Positions 17,408-26,087 of a DNA stretch of 64,000 nt are shown here, piece by piece. Position numbers and translations under genes: made by a program. Position 1 is the stretch's first letter. Every line of letters starts with the position of its first letter. Origin of the DNA: Rossellomorea aquimaris (lineage in GTDB: Bacteria; Bacillota; Bacilli; Bacillales; Bacillaceae_B); the NCBI RefSeq assembly GCF_008180865.1, contig NZ_VTEX01000002.1:930001-994000 (forward strand), read 5' to 3'. The notes under the pieces were generated by a model that did no database searches, was not told where the DNA came from, and saw only the letters and a program-made list of their open reading frames with translations.

Positions 17408-18279
17408 GACTGATGCTCCTTTTCCTTTGTTTCCGAGTAATCATAAACACCTTTACCCGTTTTTCGGCCAAGACGTCCTGCCTTCACATATTTCTCTAAA
17501 AGAGGGGCCGGGCGATACTTTTCTCCAAGCTTTTCATGAAGGTACTTAAGATTATTCAATCGTGTATCCAGTCCGACTAAATCTCCAAGCTCAAACGGAC
17601 CCATCGGATAATTGAGACCGAGCTTGATTGCTTTATCGATTTCTTCAGGAGAACCGAGTCCTTCCTGGAGCATGTAAAAGGCTTCATTCCCAACGAGGGC
17701 AGAGATTCTGCTTGTGACAAAACCAGGGAACTCATTGATGACCACCGTTTCTTTCCCCATCAGGCGGGCTACTTGCTGGATGACCTCCGCCGTTTCATCA
17801 CTTGTTTCCAATCCCTTCACGATTTCAACGAGTGGCATTTTATGTACAGGGTTGAAAAAGTGCATGGCAATGACTTTGTCAGGCCGTTTGGTAAAGGAGC
17901 CGATTTCAGTCGGGCTCATGGTGGAAGTATTCGTTGCCAGGTAGCAATACTCCGGGGCATGCGCGTCCAGCACTTCAAATACGCCACGCTTGATGTCTTT
18001 CTTTTCCGGAACGGCTTCAATGACCACATCTGCATCCCGTACGGCAATCGAAAGATTCGTTGAATAACTCATAAGCTCTTTTGCTTCTACGTACTGCTGC
18101 TGAGTGAGCTTATTCCTTTCCAATCCTTTTTGAAAAATGAGCTGAATCTCATTCCTGGCATGATCCAACTGCTCTTGTTTAATATCAACCAGTGTGGTCC
18201 GGAAGCCTCCAACTGCACTTACATAAGCAATCCCTCTACCCATTACTCCGGAACCAACTACAACGATATGCTGTGTCAT
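17404..18279 (-). CDS. paaH: 3-hydroxyacyl-CoA dehydrogenase
   Basis: NAD-dependent dehydrogenase (291 aa from [11 protein letters not shown]) expected to oxidise 3-hydroxyadipyl-CoA to 3-oxoadipyl-CoA. The dinucleotide fold [14 protein letters not shown] is at the N-terminus; the catalytic dyad is expected in [16 protein letters not shown] (His) and the following Glu. [11 protein letters not shown] begins the C-terminal helical domain. I moved the start 16 codons downstream to the ATG at 18279, which follows AAAGGGG and begins the conserved fold. It overlaps paaJ by 4 bp. Confidence 0.9.
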   Translation of the reverse strand: MTQHIVVVGSGVMGRGIAYVSAVGGFRTTLVDIKQEQLDHARNEIQLIFQKGLERNKLTQQQYVEAKELMSYSTNLSIAVRDADVVIEAVPEKKDIKRGVFEVLDAHAPEYCYLATNTSTMSPTEIGSFTKRPDKVIAMHFFNPVHKMPLVEIVKGLETSDETAEVIQQVARLMGKETVVINEFPGFVTSRISALVGNEAFYMLQEGLGSPEEIDKAIKLGLNYPMGPFELGDLVGLDTRLNNLKYLHEKLGEKYRPAPLLEKYVKAGRLGRKTGKGVYDYSETKEKEHQS

Positions 18280-18349
18280 GTTTGCTTTCCCCTTTCTTGC
18301 AATAAGGGGTTGACCTTGATAGGACAACCCCTTGCTTATTTATTTCTTC

Positions 18350-19867
18350 TTACAAACCAAATGGGTTTAACGGACGGTTTCCGAAGTAAGAAATGATACT
18401 CTTTGTTTCTGTGTAAAGATCGAGCGTTTCAATGCAAAGCTCACGGCCGAATCCTGACTGCTTGTAGCCACCGAATGGAGTACCAGGGAATGCGGAGAAC
18501 GGGCAGTTCACCATCACGATTCCGGCTTGGATCGCTTTCGATACTCTTGTCGCACGGCCATGGTTCTGAGTCCATACCGCTGAACCGAGGCCATATTCGC
18601 TATCGTTGGCCATTTTGATCACTTCTTTTTCATCTTTGAATTTCATTACCACCACAACTGGTCCAAAGATTTCTTCTTTTACAACCTTCATGTCGTGATT
18701 CACATCTGTAATGATGGTCGGCTCATACCAATAGCCTTTTTCGAATCCTTCTACTTTCGCAGGGCCTCCCCCTACTAAGACCGTTGCACCCTCTTCTTTG
18801 GCAGATTGAACATATCCGTCAATCGTGTCCAACTGATCCTGATTGATGATCGCCCCGATATGAGTTCCTTTATCGTGAGGGTCAGCCAGTTTCAGCTTCT
18901 TCGTCTTCTCAACGAATTTTTCCATGAACTCATCATAAATGTCTTCGTGAACATATAATCTGGAGCGTGCCTCACAGGACTGACCTGTATTATAGAAGAT
19001 CCCGAACAGGGAACCATCCACTGCTGCATCTATATCTGCATCTTCAAATACGATGTTTGGTGACTTCCCACCTAATTCAAGAGTGACTCTCTTTAGGGTT
19101 TGAGACGCCTTTTCCATGATGTTTTTACCGATAGGAGTGGAACCTGTGAAGGCTACTTTATCAACCTTCTCATGCTCAACCAAGTAGTTGCCGACAGAAG
19201 AACCTGCACCAGGAATGACGTTCACAACACCTTCAGGAACTCCTGCTTCAATACAGATTTCACCTAGTACGATGGCTGTCAGCGGTGTAAGAGTTGCAGG
19301 TTTTACGACAACCGAGCAGCCTACCGCAATCGCCGGCGCAATTTTCCACGCTGCCATCATCAATGGATAATTCCATGGGATGATTTGGGCACATACACCG
19401 ACCGGCTCTTTCTCCGCAACATTCATGAATTGGCCTGGTACATTATTAACCGTGCCACGATGGCCCACAATCGCTCCTGCATAGAATTCAAAGTCTTCGA
19501 TCGCTTGCATCACTTGACCTTGTGCGGCGGATAGTGATTTCCCGCTATCCATGATCTCAAGAGAGACAAGTTCATTAAAACGTGATCTCATAATGCCTGC
19601 AATTTTATTGAGCACACGGGAACGCTTATTGATCGGGAACTTCTTCCACTTACCGTAATCAAACGCGTTTCTCGCTGCTTCAACCGCTTTTTCAGCATCT
19701 TCCACAGATGCCAGTGAAACGGCGGCAATTGCCTCACCTGTCGCTGGATTGTACGTCGTAAAGGTTTCACCTGAACCACTTTCCATACGTTGACCGTTGA
19801 TCACCAATGAATAATGTTCTCTTTTCATTTCAAGGACTTCAAAGCTTTGCTCTTTTACTGTAGACAT
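18350..19867 (-). CDS. Aldehyde dehydrogenase of the paa operon
   Basis: NAD(P)-dependent aldehyde dehydrogenase (505 aa) with the catalytic Cys in NTGQSCEARS, the general-base Glu in TLELGGKSPN and the oxyanion Asn in PWNYPL. By position it should oxidise the semialdehyde formed after ring opening, the job of the N-terminal half of PaaZ in E. coli. It has no C-terminal MaoC-like hydratase domain, so the hydrolytic ring-opening activity must come from elsewhere. Phenylacetaldehyde dehydrogenase is the main alternative, since the protein also resembles betaine-aldehyde type enzymes. Confidence 0.85.
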   Translation of the reverse strand: MSTVKEQSFEVLEMKREHYSLVINGQRMESGSGETFTTYNPATGEAIAAVSLASVEDAEKAVEAARNAFDYGKWKKFPINKRSRVLNKIAGIMRSRFNELVSLEIMDSGKSLSAAQGQVMQAIEDFEFYAGAIVGHRGTVNNVPGQFMNVAEKEPVGVCAQIIPWNYPLMMAAWKIAPAIAVGCSVVVKPATLTPLTAIVLGEICIEAGVPEGVVNVIPGAGSSVGNYLVEHEKVDKVAFTGSTPIGKNIMEKASQTLKRVTLELGGKSPNIVFEDADIDAAVDGSLFGIFYNTGQSCEARSRLYVHEDIYDEFMEKFVEKTKKLKLADPHDKGTHIGAIINQDQLDTIDGYVQSAKEEGATVLVGGGPAKVEGFEKGYWYEPTIITDVNHDMKVVKEEIFGPVVVVMKFKDEKEVIKMANDSEYGLGSAVWTQNHGRATRVSKAIQAGIVMVNCPFSAFPGTPFGGYKQSGFGRELCIETLDLYTETKSIISYFGNRPLNPFGL

Positions 19868-19891
19868 AACTCCATCTCCTTTTTGATTGAA

Positions 19892-20665
19892 TTATTTTCC
19901 GTGAAAGGCTGGTCTTCTTTTTTCCATAAAAGCTATTACACCTTCTCGATGATCTTCTGTCTGGCCTGCGATCCGCTGGGCATAGGCTTCTTTTTCTAAG
20001 TATTCGTGGAATGATAGGTCCGAGCTTCCCTTTAATAAGCGCTTCATCAAGCCGATTGCTTTCGTCGGCATGGCGGCGATTCTTTCGGCAAACTCAGCTG
20101 TTTCTTCCTGCCACTGGTCGAGAGGGATGATTTTCGTGGCCAAGCCAAGCTTTTCAGCCTCTTCTGCTTTTATTTTTTCGCCAAAAACAGCCAGTTCCAA
20201 CGCTTTTGCATAGCCAACAATCTTTGATAAATAATAAAGATTCCCTGAATCCGGGACTAAACCGACATGCACAAATGCTTGCACAAAACTCGCTTTCTCG
20301 GACACCAGCCTGAAGTCACAGGCAAGGGCCAGGCTGAATCCCGCTCCTGCCGCCACTCCATTCACAGCTGCGATAACCGGCTTTTCACACTGCTCGATTT
20401 CTTTCACCATCGGTCCGTAGTTATGGCGCAACACTTCACCATGATCCATTGATTCATCTACTTCACTCAAATCCTGCCCCGAGCAAAAAGCCCTGCCTTC
20501 ACCCGTGATCACGATGGCCCTCACTTCTTCATTTCGAGAAGAGTCCTTCACTGCCTTTTGGATTTCCAGATTGAGTTGACGGATGAAAGCATTCAGTTTA
20601 TCCGGGCGATTTAAGGTAATCCAGGCTACGTTATTTTTCACTTCATATTTAATGGTTTCGAACAT
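19892..20665 (-). CDS. paaG: Ring-epoxide isomerase PaaG (crotonase fold)
   Basis: Crotonase-family protein (257 aa) assigned as 2-(1,2-epoxy-1,2-dihydrophenyl)acetyl-CoA isomerase. The oxyanion-hole region is GVAAGAGFSLALACD, and the catalytic-acid loop reads GLVPDSGNLYYL, with the Asp typical of PaaG in place of the Glu of hydratases. The C-terminal CoA-binding part has EGVIAFMEKRRPAFHGK. It lies between paaF (12 bp) and the aldehyde dehydrogenase gene. Confidence 0.88.
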   Translation of the reverse strand: MFETIKYEVKNNVAWITLNRPDKLNAFIRQLNLEIQKAVKDSSRNEEVRAIVITGEGRAFCSGQDLSEVDESMDHGEVLRHNYGPMVKEIEQCEKPVIAAVNGVAAGAGFSLALACDFRLVSEKASFVQAFVHVGLVPDSGNLYYLSKIVGYAKALELAVFGEKIKAEEAEKLGLATKIIPLDQWQEETAEFAERIAAMPTKAIGLMKRLLKGSSDLSFHEYLEKEAYAQRIAGQTEDHREGVIAFMEKRRPAFHGK

Positions 20666-20677
20666 GATGCAGCCCCC

Positions 20678-21457
20678 TTATTTTCCTTTGAAATCCGGTC
20701 TGCGTTTTTCCACAAAAGCTTTCATGCCTTCTTTCTGATCTTCAGAGGCAAAGAGAAGATAGAAGTTCTTACGCTCATATTGCATCCCTTCATAAATCGA
20801 AGAATCAACGGCTTTATGAACAGATTCCTTGATCAGACGCAGGGAAAGCGGTGGCTTGGCAGCTAATTTCTTCGCAAACTTCTCGGTTTCTTCTATTAAT
20901 AACTCTTTCTCGATCGTTCGGTTGATGACTCCCCATTCAAGAGCCTGCGTGGCTGTAAACATGTCTCCCGACAACAACCATTCCATCGCTCTTGATTTTC
21001 CTATCAGCTTGGTGAGCCTCTGGGTTCCACCCGCTCCAGGCATGACCCCAAGATTCACTTCAGGGAATCCGAAGCTTGCATCCTCTGAAGCGAATAGAAT
21101 GTCGCAGCAAAGAGCTAACTCAAACCCGCCTCCTAACGCAAACCCTTGGACCGATCCGATGATCGGTTTCTTGATCCAGGCAAGGCGGTCCCATTCCGTG
21201 AATTGGTTCAAGAGCTCTAAATCTATGGCACCGTCTTCCGCCATTTCATCAATGTCTGCCCCTGCAGCAAAGGCTCTTCCCCTACCAGATAAAACAATTG
21301 CTTTCACACTTTCGTTCCGGTCGAATGCCTCGAAAGCATTGACTAACTCCGATACCATAGGACGATTGATGGCGTTCAGAACTTTAGGTCTATTCAATTC
21401 AATAAAACCAAGTCCGTCCCTCTCGCTCACTACGATATATTCGTACTCTTTACTCAT
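20678..21457 (-). CDS. paaF: Enoyl-CoA hydratase PaaF
   Basis: Crotonase-family hydratase (259 aa) expected to hydrate 2,3-dehydroadipyl-CoA. Both catalytic glutamates are present: GGGFELALCCD and FPEVNLGVMPGAGG. The CoA-binding end motif is EGMKAFVEKRRPDFKGK. Its ATG overlaps the end of the EthD-like gene by 8 bp, so the two are translationally coupled. Confidence 0.9.
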   Translation of the reverse strand: MSKEYEYIVVSERDGLGFIELNRPKVLNAINRPMVSELVNAFEAFDRNESVKAIVLSGRGRAFAAGADIDEMAEDGAIDLELLNQFTEWDRLAWIKKPIIGSVQGFALGGGFELALCCDILFASEDASFGFPEVNLGVMPGAGGTQRLTKLIGKSRAMEWLLSGDMFTATQALEWGVINRTIEKELLIEETEKFAKKLAAKPPLSLRLIKESVHKAVDSSIYEGMQYERKNFYLLFASEDQKEGMKAFVEKRRPDFKGK

Positions 21458-21758
21458 TCACTTCTTCACCGATCATAAGAGTGACTAACTCTGCGGCGAA
21501 GCCCATAAGGTCCTTCCCGGAGGCTTTGCCTTCATCGGATTTCATGGCAGCTTTCATCGCTTCATGATTGTCATAATACATTTCGCACATTAAGTAGTAT
21601 TTGCCTTCTCCACCCATGGGTGAACCGACGATTTTTGTTACATCCATCTTTTTAAGGCCCGGAATTTTTGCCGTGATCGGAGCGTGGGTATTGAAGTAAT
21701 GCTCATCAAATTTCTCTTTGTTTTCAGGATGCTTATACAATGCGATTAGTTTTACCAT
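21450..21758 (-). CDS. EthD-family small protein of the paa operon
   Basis: Dimeric alpha/beta-barrel (ferredoxin-like) protein of the EthD family, 102 aa: KLIALYKHPENKEKFDEHY, then HAPITAKIPGLKKMDVTK, the usual EthD signature. Characterised EthD proteins are needed for oxidation systems without a defined catalytic role. It is the first gene after the internal gap of the paa operon and is coupled to paaF. A role in handling the unstable oxepin or a ring-opened intermediate is possible but unproven. Confidence 0.8.
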   Translation of the reverse strand: MVKLIALYKHPENKEKFDEHYFNTHAPITAKIPGLKKMDVTKIVGSPMGGEGKYYLMCEMYYDNHEAMKAAMKSDEGKASGKDLMGFAAELVTLMIGEEVNE

Positions 21759-21793
21759 AGTGGAATCTCTCCTTTGATTTTCAATAGTTTATT

Positions 21794-21999
21794 TTGGTGC
21801 TATTTTTAAAAAGACAGTAGTAGTTGATTTCCGCTACAGGCGCTCGCTTTCCGCGGGGCGGGCGCCTTCCACTCCAATCAACTTTCTGAGAATCTGGTTT
21901 ACTTTAACAAAACCTTACAAAACAACAATCTTTTAGAAAATAGCTTTGTAAGTAGATAGATTTAGATAAACGGTGCTAAAAGCTAAAACTTACTAAACT
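21794..21999. other. Internal gap of the paa operon
   Basis: Between paaD and the EthD gene. It holds a 13-mer TTGGTGCTATTTT (21794-21806) also present before E1 alpha (7141-7153), the palindromic element at 21822-21883, and otherwise AT-rich sequence. I found no clear terminator, so read-through from paaD is likely, with a possible extra promoter. Confidence 0.5.
21822..21883. repeat. Short palindromic element of a Bacillaceae intergenic repeat type
   Basis: Ends AGTTGATT (21822-21829) and AATCAACT (21876-21883) are exact inverted repeats. The interior is GC-rich (GGCGCTCGCTTTCCGCGGGG, then GCGCCTTCC). The wording matches a larger intergenic repeat I know from Bacillaceae genomes, here shortened to 62 bp. 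No ORF. Confidence 0.65.
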
Positions 22000-22479
22000 T
22001 CACATCATTGTCGATATTGGTTTCATGGCTTCGAACGGGTTGCGGCATTGCTTGCAGTATAGAATGCTTCTGCAGGCGGTGGGACCGAACAAATTCTCCA
22101 TTGAAGTATAGGGAGAATCGCAATATGGACAATGAATCTCCCAATCTTCTTCCCCGCTGAATTGTTCAGGCGGGGGTGCGATGCCGAATTCCTTCAGTCT
22201 CTCCCGGCCATTTTCGGTTAACCTGTCTGATGTCCAGGGAGGAGAATAAACGAACTGAACCTGTACGGATTGAATTCCAAGCTGATCCCGACACGCCTTC
22301 TCCACATTCCCTTTAATAATGTCCAATGCAGGGCAGCCTACAAAGGTTGGCAGGAGTTCAATCATCAGGGCATCTTCCTGGTGGTGTATGCGATTGACCA
22401 TTCCAAGATCTACAATGCTGATGGAATCAATTTCAGGGTCTTTCACTGTTTGAAGAACTTCTAAAACGGTTGCAGTCAT
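22000..22479 (-). CDS. paaD: PaaD, maturation factor of phenylacetyl-CoA epoxidase
   Basis: A 159-aa protein with an N-terminal DUF59/MIP18 (SufT-like) domain (VKDPEIDSISIVDLGMV, FVGCPALDII) and a C-terminal zinc-ribbon (CPYC near residue 118, CKQC near 143). In known systems it helps assemble the metal centre of PaaABC. It lies 13 bp after paaC. The next gene is 241 bp away. Confidence 0.92.
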   Translation of the reverse strand: MTATVLEVLQTVKDPEIDSISIVDLGMVNRIHHQEDALMIELLPTFVGCPALDIIKGNVEKACRDQLGIQSVQVQFVYSPPWTSDRLTENGRERLKEFGIAPPPEQFSGEEDWEIHCPYCDSPYTSMENLFGPTACRSILYCKQCRNPFEAMKPISTMM

Positions 22480-22492
22480 ATTCCTTCATCCT

Positions 22493-23311
22493 TTACCAGC
22501 TTGCTGCGGGATTTGTGTTATAAACTTCGCTTAATGTAGAAAGTGCCGTATCCAGTTCAGGAGTGTGTTCACCTAAGCGTCCATTCCCCTTTTTCATGCT
22601 TACCTTCGGAGGAAAGGATAGTTGAGTCGATTGGAAGACCGGTTGAAGGGCAACCTCCCATCGTTTCGATAAATTCTCTTCTCCTTCGATCAGCGCCATA
22701 ATAGACATCTCTTTTCCATTTGGCCCAAGGGTGAGCACTCCCTGAAATTCATCCAATACTCGTTCAATCGCCTTATTCATTCGCTCCCTTGCTTCACCGC
22801 CGGCATTCATTAATTGAATGAACCAGGTTTTCCAGTGCAGCAGGTGATAATATAATTCTGTGTTGATTTTGATCGCCATCTCGGCAAGTGGTTCATAGGA
22901 GGAGTTCTTTAATGAGTCAATTCGTACCTTTTTGCTGACGCTGTAAAAATAATGTCTTACAACAGCAAAGGCCCAGTCGTAGCGGGGTTCTTGCAAGTAG
23001 TGACCGGGTCCATTCACTTCTTCCAGCAAAATGGCATTCCTTCGTTCTGACGCCTTCCTCCCATGTGCCAGGTGGTCCTGATCCCCTTCCCCTAACTCTT
23101 CCAGGAGCTGATAGAACATTGTGGCATGCCCCATCGTGTCTTGATTAATCGATGAAAACGCGACATCCTCTTCAATATGAGGAGCGAGTCCCAACCATTC
23201 AGACCCACGGTAAGCAAGGATGAAATCATCGTCGGCCAGTTGATAGAGAAGGCTCAGAAGCGCTTCTTTATAATCTGCACTCGGGATGTCATTTGGACTA
23301 TTCACTTTCAT
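22493..23311 (-). CDS. paaC: PaaC, structural subunit of phenylacetyl-CoA epoxidase
   Basis: Ferritin-like helical protein (272 aa) that pairs with PaaA. It has the expected region INQDTMGHATMFYQLLEELGEG, where the diiron ligands of PaaA are not all kept, as is normal for PaaC. I placed the start at the ATG at 23311, which overlaps the paaB stop as ATGA; the upstream ATG (8 codons earlier) has no ribosome binding site. Confidence 0.92.
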   Translation of the reverse strand: MKVNSPNDIPSADYKEALLSLLYQLADDDFILAYRGSEWLGLAPHIEEDVAFSSINQDTMGHATMFYQLLEELGEGDQDHLAHGRKASERRNAILLEEVNGPGHYLQEPRYDWAFAVVRHYFYSVSKKVRIDSLKNSSYEPLAEMAIKINTELYYHLLHWKTWFIQLMNAGGEARERMNKAIERVLDEFQGVLTLGPNGKEMSIMALIEGEENLSKRWEVALQPVFQSTQLSFPPKVSMKKGNGRLGEHTPELDTALSTLSEVYNTNPAASW

Positions 23312-23664
23312 TTCTTCTTCACCAACTCTCCCCATGACATGATTTCTTTCTCATCGAGCATTTCCTGTTCGTACTGTCTCCACTTCTTCTTAAGATAACC
23401 GTAGCCTTTGGCGTTCCGATAATCTTTATTATCAAGACGACCGACACTCTCTCTTTCCTCGGGTGACATCATCCGGACGTCCGACCGCTTCACAACCCAT
23501 ATATCCGAGACCGGCTCTCTTCTCATGAAATTCTCTTGAGCCATCACCATGGCAAGCTCATGGTTGGGTGCTAATAGACTGAATTGATGCTGCATCTGCG
23601 CCCCGTCCGTCCTCTTACTAAACACTTCAAATTCCTGATAAAAGTTCTGCCCCTTGTCAGACAT
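23308..23664 (-). CDS. paaB: PaaB, bridging subunit of phenylacetyl-CoA epoxidase
   Basis: Small subunit (118 aa from MSDKGQNFYQ) that holds the PaaAC subcomplexes together. It has the family core FEVFSKRTDGAQMQHQFSLL and FMRREPVSDIWVV. The ATG at 23664 is chosen because AAAGGA lies 9 nt upstream; an ATG three codons earlier is too close. It overlaps paaC by 4 bp. The tail (WRQYEQEMLDEKE) is longer and more charged than in the E. coli protein. Confidence 0.9.
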   Translation of the reverse strand: MSDKGQNFYQEFEVFSKRTDGAQMQHQFSLLAPNHELAMVMAQENFMRREPVSDIWVVKRSDVRMMSPEERESVGRLDNKDYRNAKGYGYLKKKWRQYEQEMLDEKEIMSWGELVKKK

Positions 23665-23679
23665 CCAACTCATTCCTTT

Positions 23680-24648
23680 CTAGCTTACTTGGTCACTAGG
23701 GCTTAATGCTTCGCGAACCCACGCATTATTGTCGTAGGATAATTCTCTTAAACGAAGGCGATCCTTTGATTTCGGACCTTTGTTCCGAATGATTTCCTTG
23801 AAGCGGTTCCAGTCGGGCTGCTTATAGATCCATAAATCCTGTTCTTCATCGAAGTACATCGTCTCATCGGGAAGAGTCAGTCCTAACGACAGCATCCTTG
23901 GGACATATTTGGTGAAAAAGTCCTGTCTCAGCTGTTCATTTGTTTTCGTCCGGATGTTGTATTTAATGGTGATGTCCTGTTTAGAGGAACCTGTCGTTTT
24001 CGCATCACCCGGTCCAAAGAACATAAGAAGCGATTCCCACCAGCGGTCAACTGCATCCTGAACTAATGCCCTTTGATCGGGAGTTCCTTCTGCCAGGGCC
24101 ATGATGATGGCTTCACCATGCTGTGCGTGGAACACTTCTTCCGCACAAATTCGTTTAAGCGCCCGGGCATATGGACCGTATGAGGCATGGAGCATATTCG
24201 TCTGTGTGATGATCGCTGCCCCGTCCACAAGCCAGCCGATCAATCCAGCGTCTCCCCAGGTAGGTGCCTCCATGTGAAAGACGTTATGAAACTTTAAATC
24301 TCCTGAAAACAAATCTCTCATAATGTGCTCACGTGATTTCCCGTAAGGCTTCATTAAATCTTCCGCTACACGAAGCAAAAGCTGTCCATGGCCCATCTCG
24401 TCCTGAACCTTCGCCATGATTCCAAGCTTCCTTCTTAGTGTAGGTGCTTTCGGTACCCATTCCTTCTCTGGAAGTGCCCCCATGATTTCACTGATCCCAT
24501 GCATGGATATCAGCTTGATCAGTGCATTCCTATACTCATCAGGCATCCAATCATCCGCTTCAATCTTTTCATCATTTTCAATCTTTTTCATAAAATGAGT
24601 CATACGCTCTTCTTCCGTCAGGTGTTGGTTTGATAATACGTCACTCAC
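23680..24648 (-). CDS. paaA: PaaA, catalytic subunit of phenylacetyl-CoA 1,2-epoxidase
   Basis: Diiron oxygenase subunit (322 aa) that epoxidises the ring of phenylacetyl-CoA. The ligand motifs are visible as KVQDEMGHGQLL and CAEEVFHAQHGE (ExxH). The start is GTG at 24648 with AGGAGG 7 nt upstream. A perfect 10-bp inverted repeat sits just before this ribosome binding site (24662-24702). No paaE reductase gene is in the operon; the electron donor must be supplied by another gene. Confidence 0.94.
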   Translation of the reverse strand: MSDVLSNQHLTEEERMTHFMKKIENDEKIEADDWMPDEYRNALIKLISMHGISEIMGALPEKEWVPKAPTLRRKLGIMAKVQDEMGHGQLLLRVAEDLMKPYGKSREHIMRDLFSGDLKFHNVFHMEAPTWGDAGLIGWLVDGAAIITQTNMLHASYGPYARALKRICAEEVFHAQHGEAIIMALAEGTPDQRALVQDAVDRWWESLLMFFGPGDAKTTGSSKQDITIKYNIRTKTNEQLRQDFFTKYVPRMLSLGLTLPDETMYFDEEQDLWIYKQPDWNRFKEIIRNKGPKSKDRLRLRELSYDNNAWVREALSPSDQVS

Positions 24649-24661
24649 TGTAGTTCCTCCT

Positions 24662-24702
24662 TTATCACACAGTTGAAACGCTGTCGCTATATTGTGTGAT
24701 AA
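24662..24702 (-). promoter_or_regulatory. Hairpin in the paaK-paaA intergenic leader
   Basis: TTATCACACA (24662-24671) and TGTGTGATAA (24693-24702) are a perfect 10-bp inverted repeat with a 21-nt loop. On the transcript the stem ends directly before AGGAGG of paaA. No U-run follows, so it is more likely an RNA-stabilising or translation-modulating hairpin, or a protein-binding palindrome, than a terminator. Confidence 0.65.
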
Positions 24703-24721
24703 CTATTTTTCTCAAAAAAAT

Positions 24722-26047
24722 TTATTGAAACATTGCTTCTCCTCTAAGATCCACAATCCGGATGGCTTTCCCTTCTGAACGGGGGATTTCTCTCGGTCCC
24801 CTGATTTTCACATCCATGGAAACATAGCAACGATCTTTCATGAGGCTTTTCACTTTTGCTTCCAATTGATTGATTCCTTCATGCTTTATGTCTTGAGACA
24901 TTCCTTGGTAGCATTCATCCGTGACCTCAACCTGCAACTCCACCAAATCGAGTGCCCCTTTTTTCTTTAAGTGAACCTGATAATGTGGTGCAAGCTCACT
25001 TATCTGAAGCAGGAAATGTTCCATTTCTGATGGAAATACATTCACTCCCCTGATGATGAGCATGTCATCCACTCTTCCCTTGACACGTGACATCTTCACC
25101 GTCGTTCTTCCACACGAGCATCTCCCGTGCTTAATCGACGCAATATCACCGGTTCTATAACGGATGATCGGAAAGGCTTCCTTCGTTAAACTTGTAAACA
25201 CAAGCTCACCGACTTCCCCCTCTGGTAAAGGCTCTAATGTCTCAGGGTTTATGACCTCCACCAGGAAATGATCCTCTGCAATATGAAGGCCATCCTGAGC
25301 TTCGTGGCATTCCATGGCAACTCCCGGGCCGATCACTTCACTTAAGCCATAAATGTCACACGCTTTAATATCGAGCTTTTTCTCCAACGTTTCTCTCATC
25401 GCATTCGACCAGGGCTCTGCCCCGAATATTCCATATTGTAAGGATAGTGAAGCTGGATCCTTCCCTTGTACTTCCATTGTTTCTGCTAAATTGAGTACAT
25501 AGGACGGCGTGCCGCATATGACCGTCGGCTGAAAGTCTTCCAGCAAAGTGATTTGTCTGGACATGTTTCCACCTGATACCGGTACCGTGATCATTCCAAG
25601 CTTCTCACTTCCATAATGAAGACCCAAACCTCCTGTAAACAGTCCGTATCCGTATGCATTATGCAGGACATCTCCAGGTTTTCCACCTGACATGGCAATG
25701 GCCCGGGCCACAATTTCTCCCCACATGTTAATATCGCTCTGGGTATACCCTACAACCGTTGGCTTTCCACTTGTTCCGGAAGATGCGTGGACCCTTACCA
25801 TTTCTTCACGCTTGACCGCGAACAGGCCAAAAGGGTAATGCTCCCGTAAATCATTCTTTTTTGTAAGCGGTAACATTTTTAGGTTTGACAAAGACGTTAT
25901 ATCCTGTGGCTTCAGACCTCTCCTGTCAAATTGCTCACGATAAAAAGGGACTCTTTCATACACATAAGCAGCAATATGTTGTAATCTCTCCAGTTGAAGG
26001 CGTTCCATTTGCGATCGACTGGCAGTTTCAATCTCATGCAAAATCAA
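24722..26047 (-). CDS. paaK: Phenylacetate-CoA ligase
   Basis: AMP-forming ligase (441 aa) activating phenylacetate to phenylacetyl-CoA. Motifs: ATP-binding ASSGTSGKPTVVGYT near residue 90, YGYGLFTGGLG, YGLSEVIGPGVAMEC and RTGDIASI; a CSCG motif (GRCSCGRTT) near 318 is usual in PaaK. The start is TTG at 26047, supported by AGGAGG 8 nt upstream. It is the first gene of the paa operon with a candidate PaaX operator 41 bp before the start. Confidence 0.94.
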   Translation of the reverse strand: MILHEIETASRSQMERLQLERLQHIAAYVYERVPFYREQFDRRGLKPQDITSLSNLKMLPLTKKNDLREHYPFGLFAVKREEMVRVHASSGTSGKPTVVGYTQSDINMWGEIVARAIAMSGGKPGDVLHNAYGYGLFTGGLGLHYGSEKLGMITVPVSGGNMSRQITLLEDFQPTVICGTPSYVLNLAETMEVQGKDPASLSLQYGIFGAEPWSNAMRETLEKKLDIKACDIYGLSEVIGPGVAMECHEAQDGLHIAEDHFLVEVINPETLEPLPEGEVGELVFTSLTKEAFPIIRYRTGDIASIKHGRCSCGRTTVKMSRVKGRVDDMLIIRGVNVFPSEMEHFLLQISELAPHYQVHLKKKGALDLVELQVEVTDECYQGMSQDIKHEGINQLEAKVKSLMKDRCYVSMDVKIRGPREIPRSEGKAIRIVDLRGEAMFQ

Positions 26048-26087
26048 CGTATCGGCCTCCTGTCACTATATAAAAATATATTTATAT

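Noticed and set aside
24662..24702. Hairpin before paaA as an intrinsic terminator of paaK
   Set aside because: No U-run follows; the stem runs straight into the paaA ribosome binding site.
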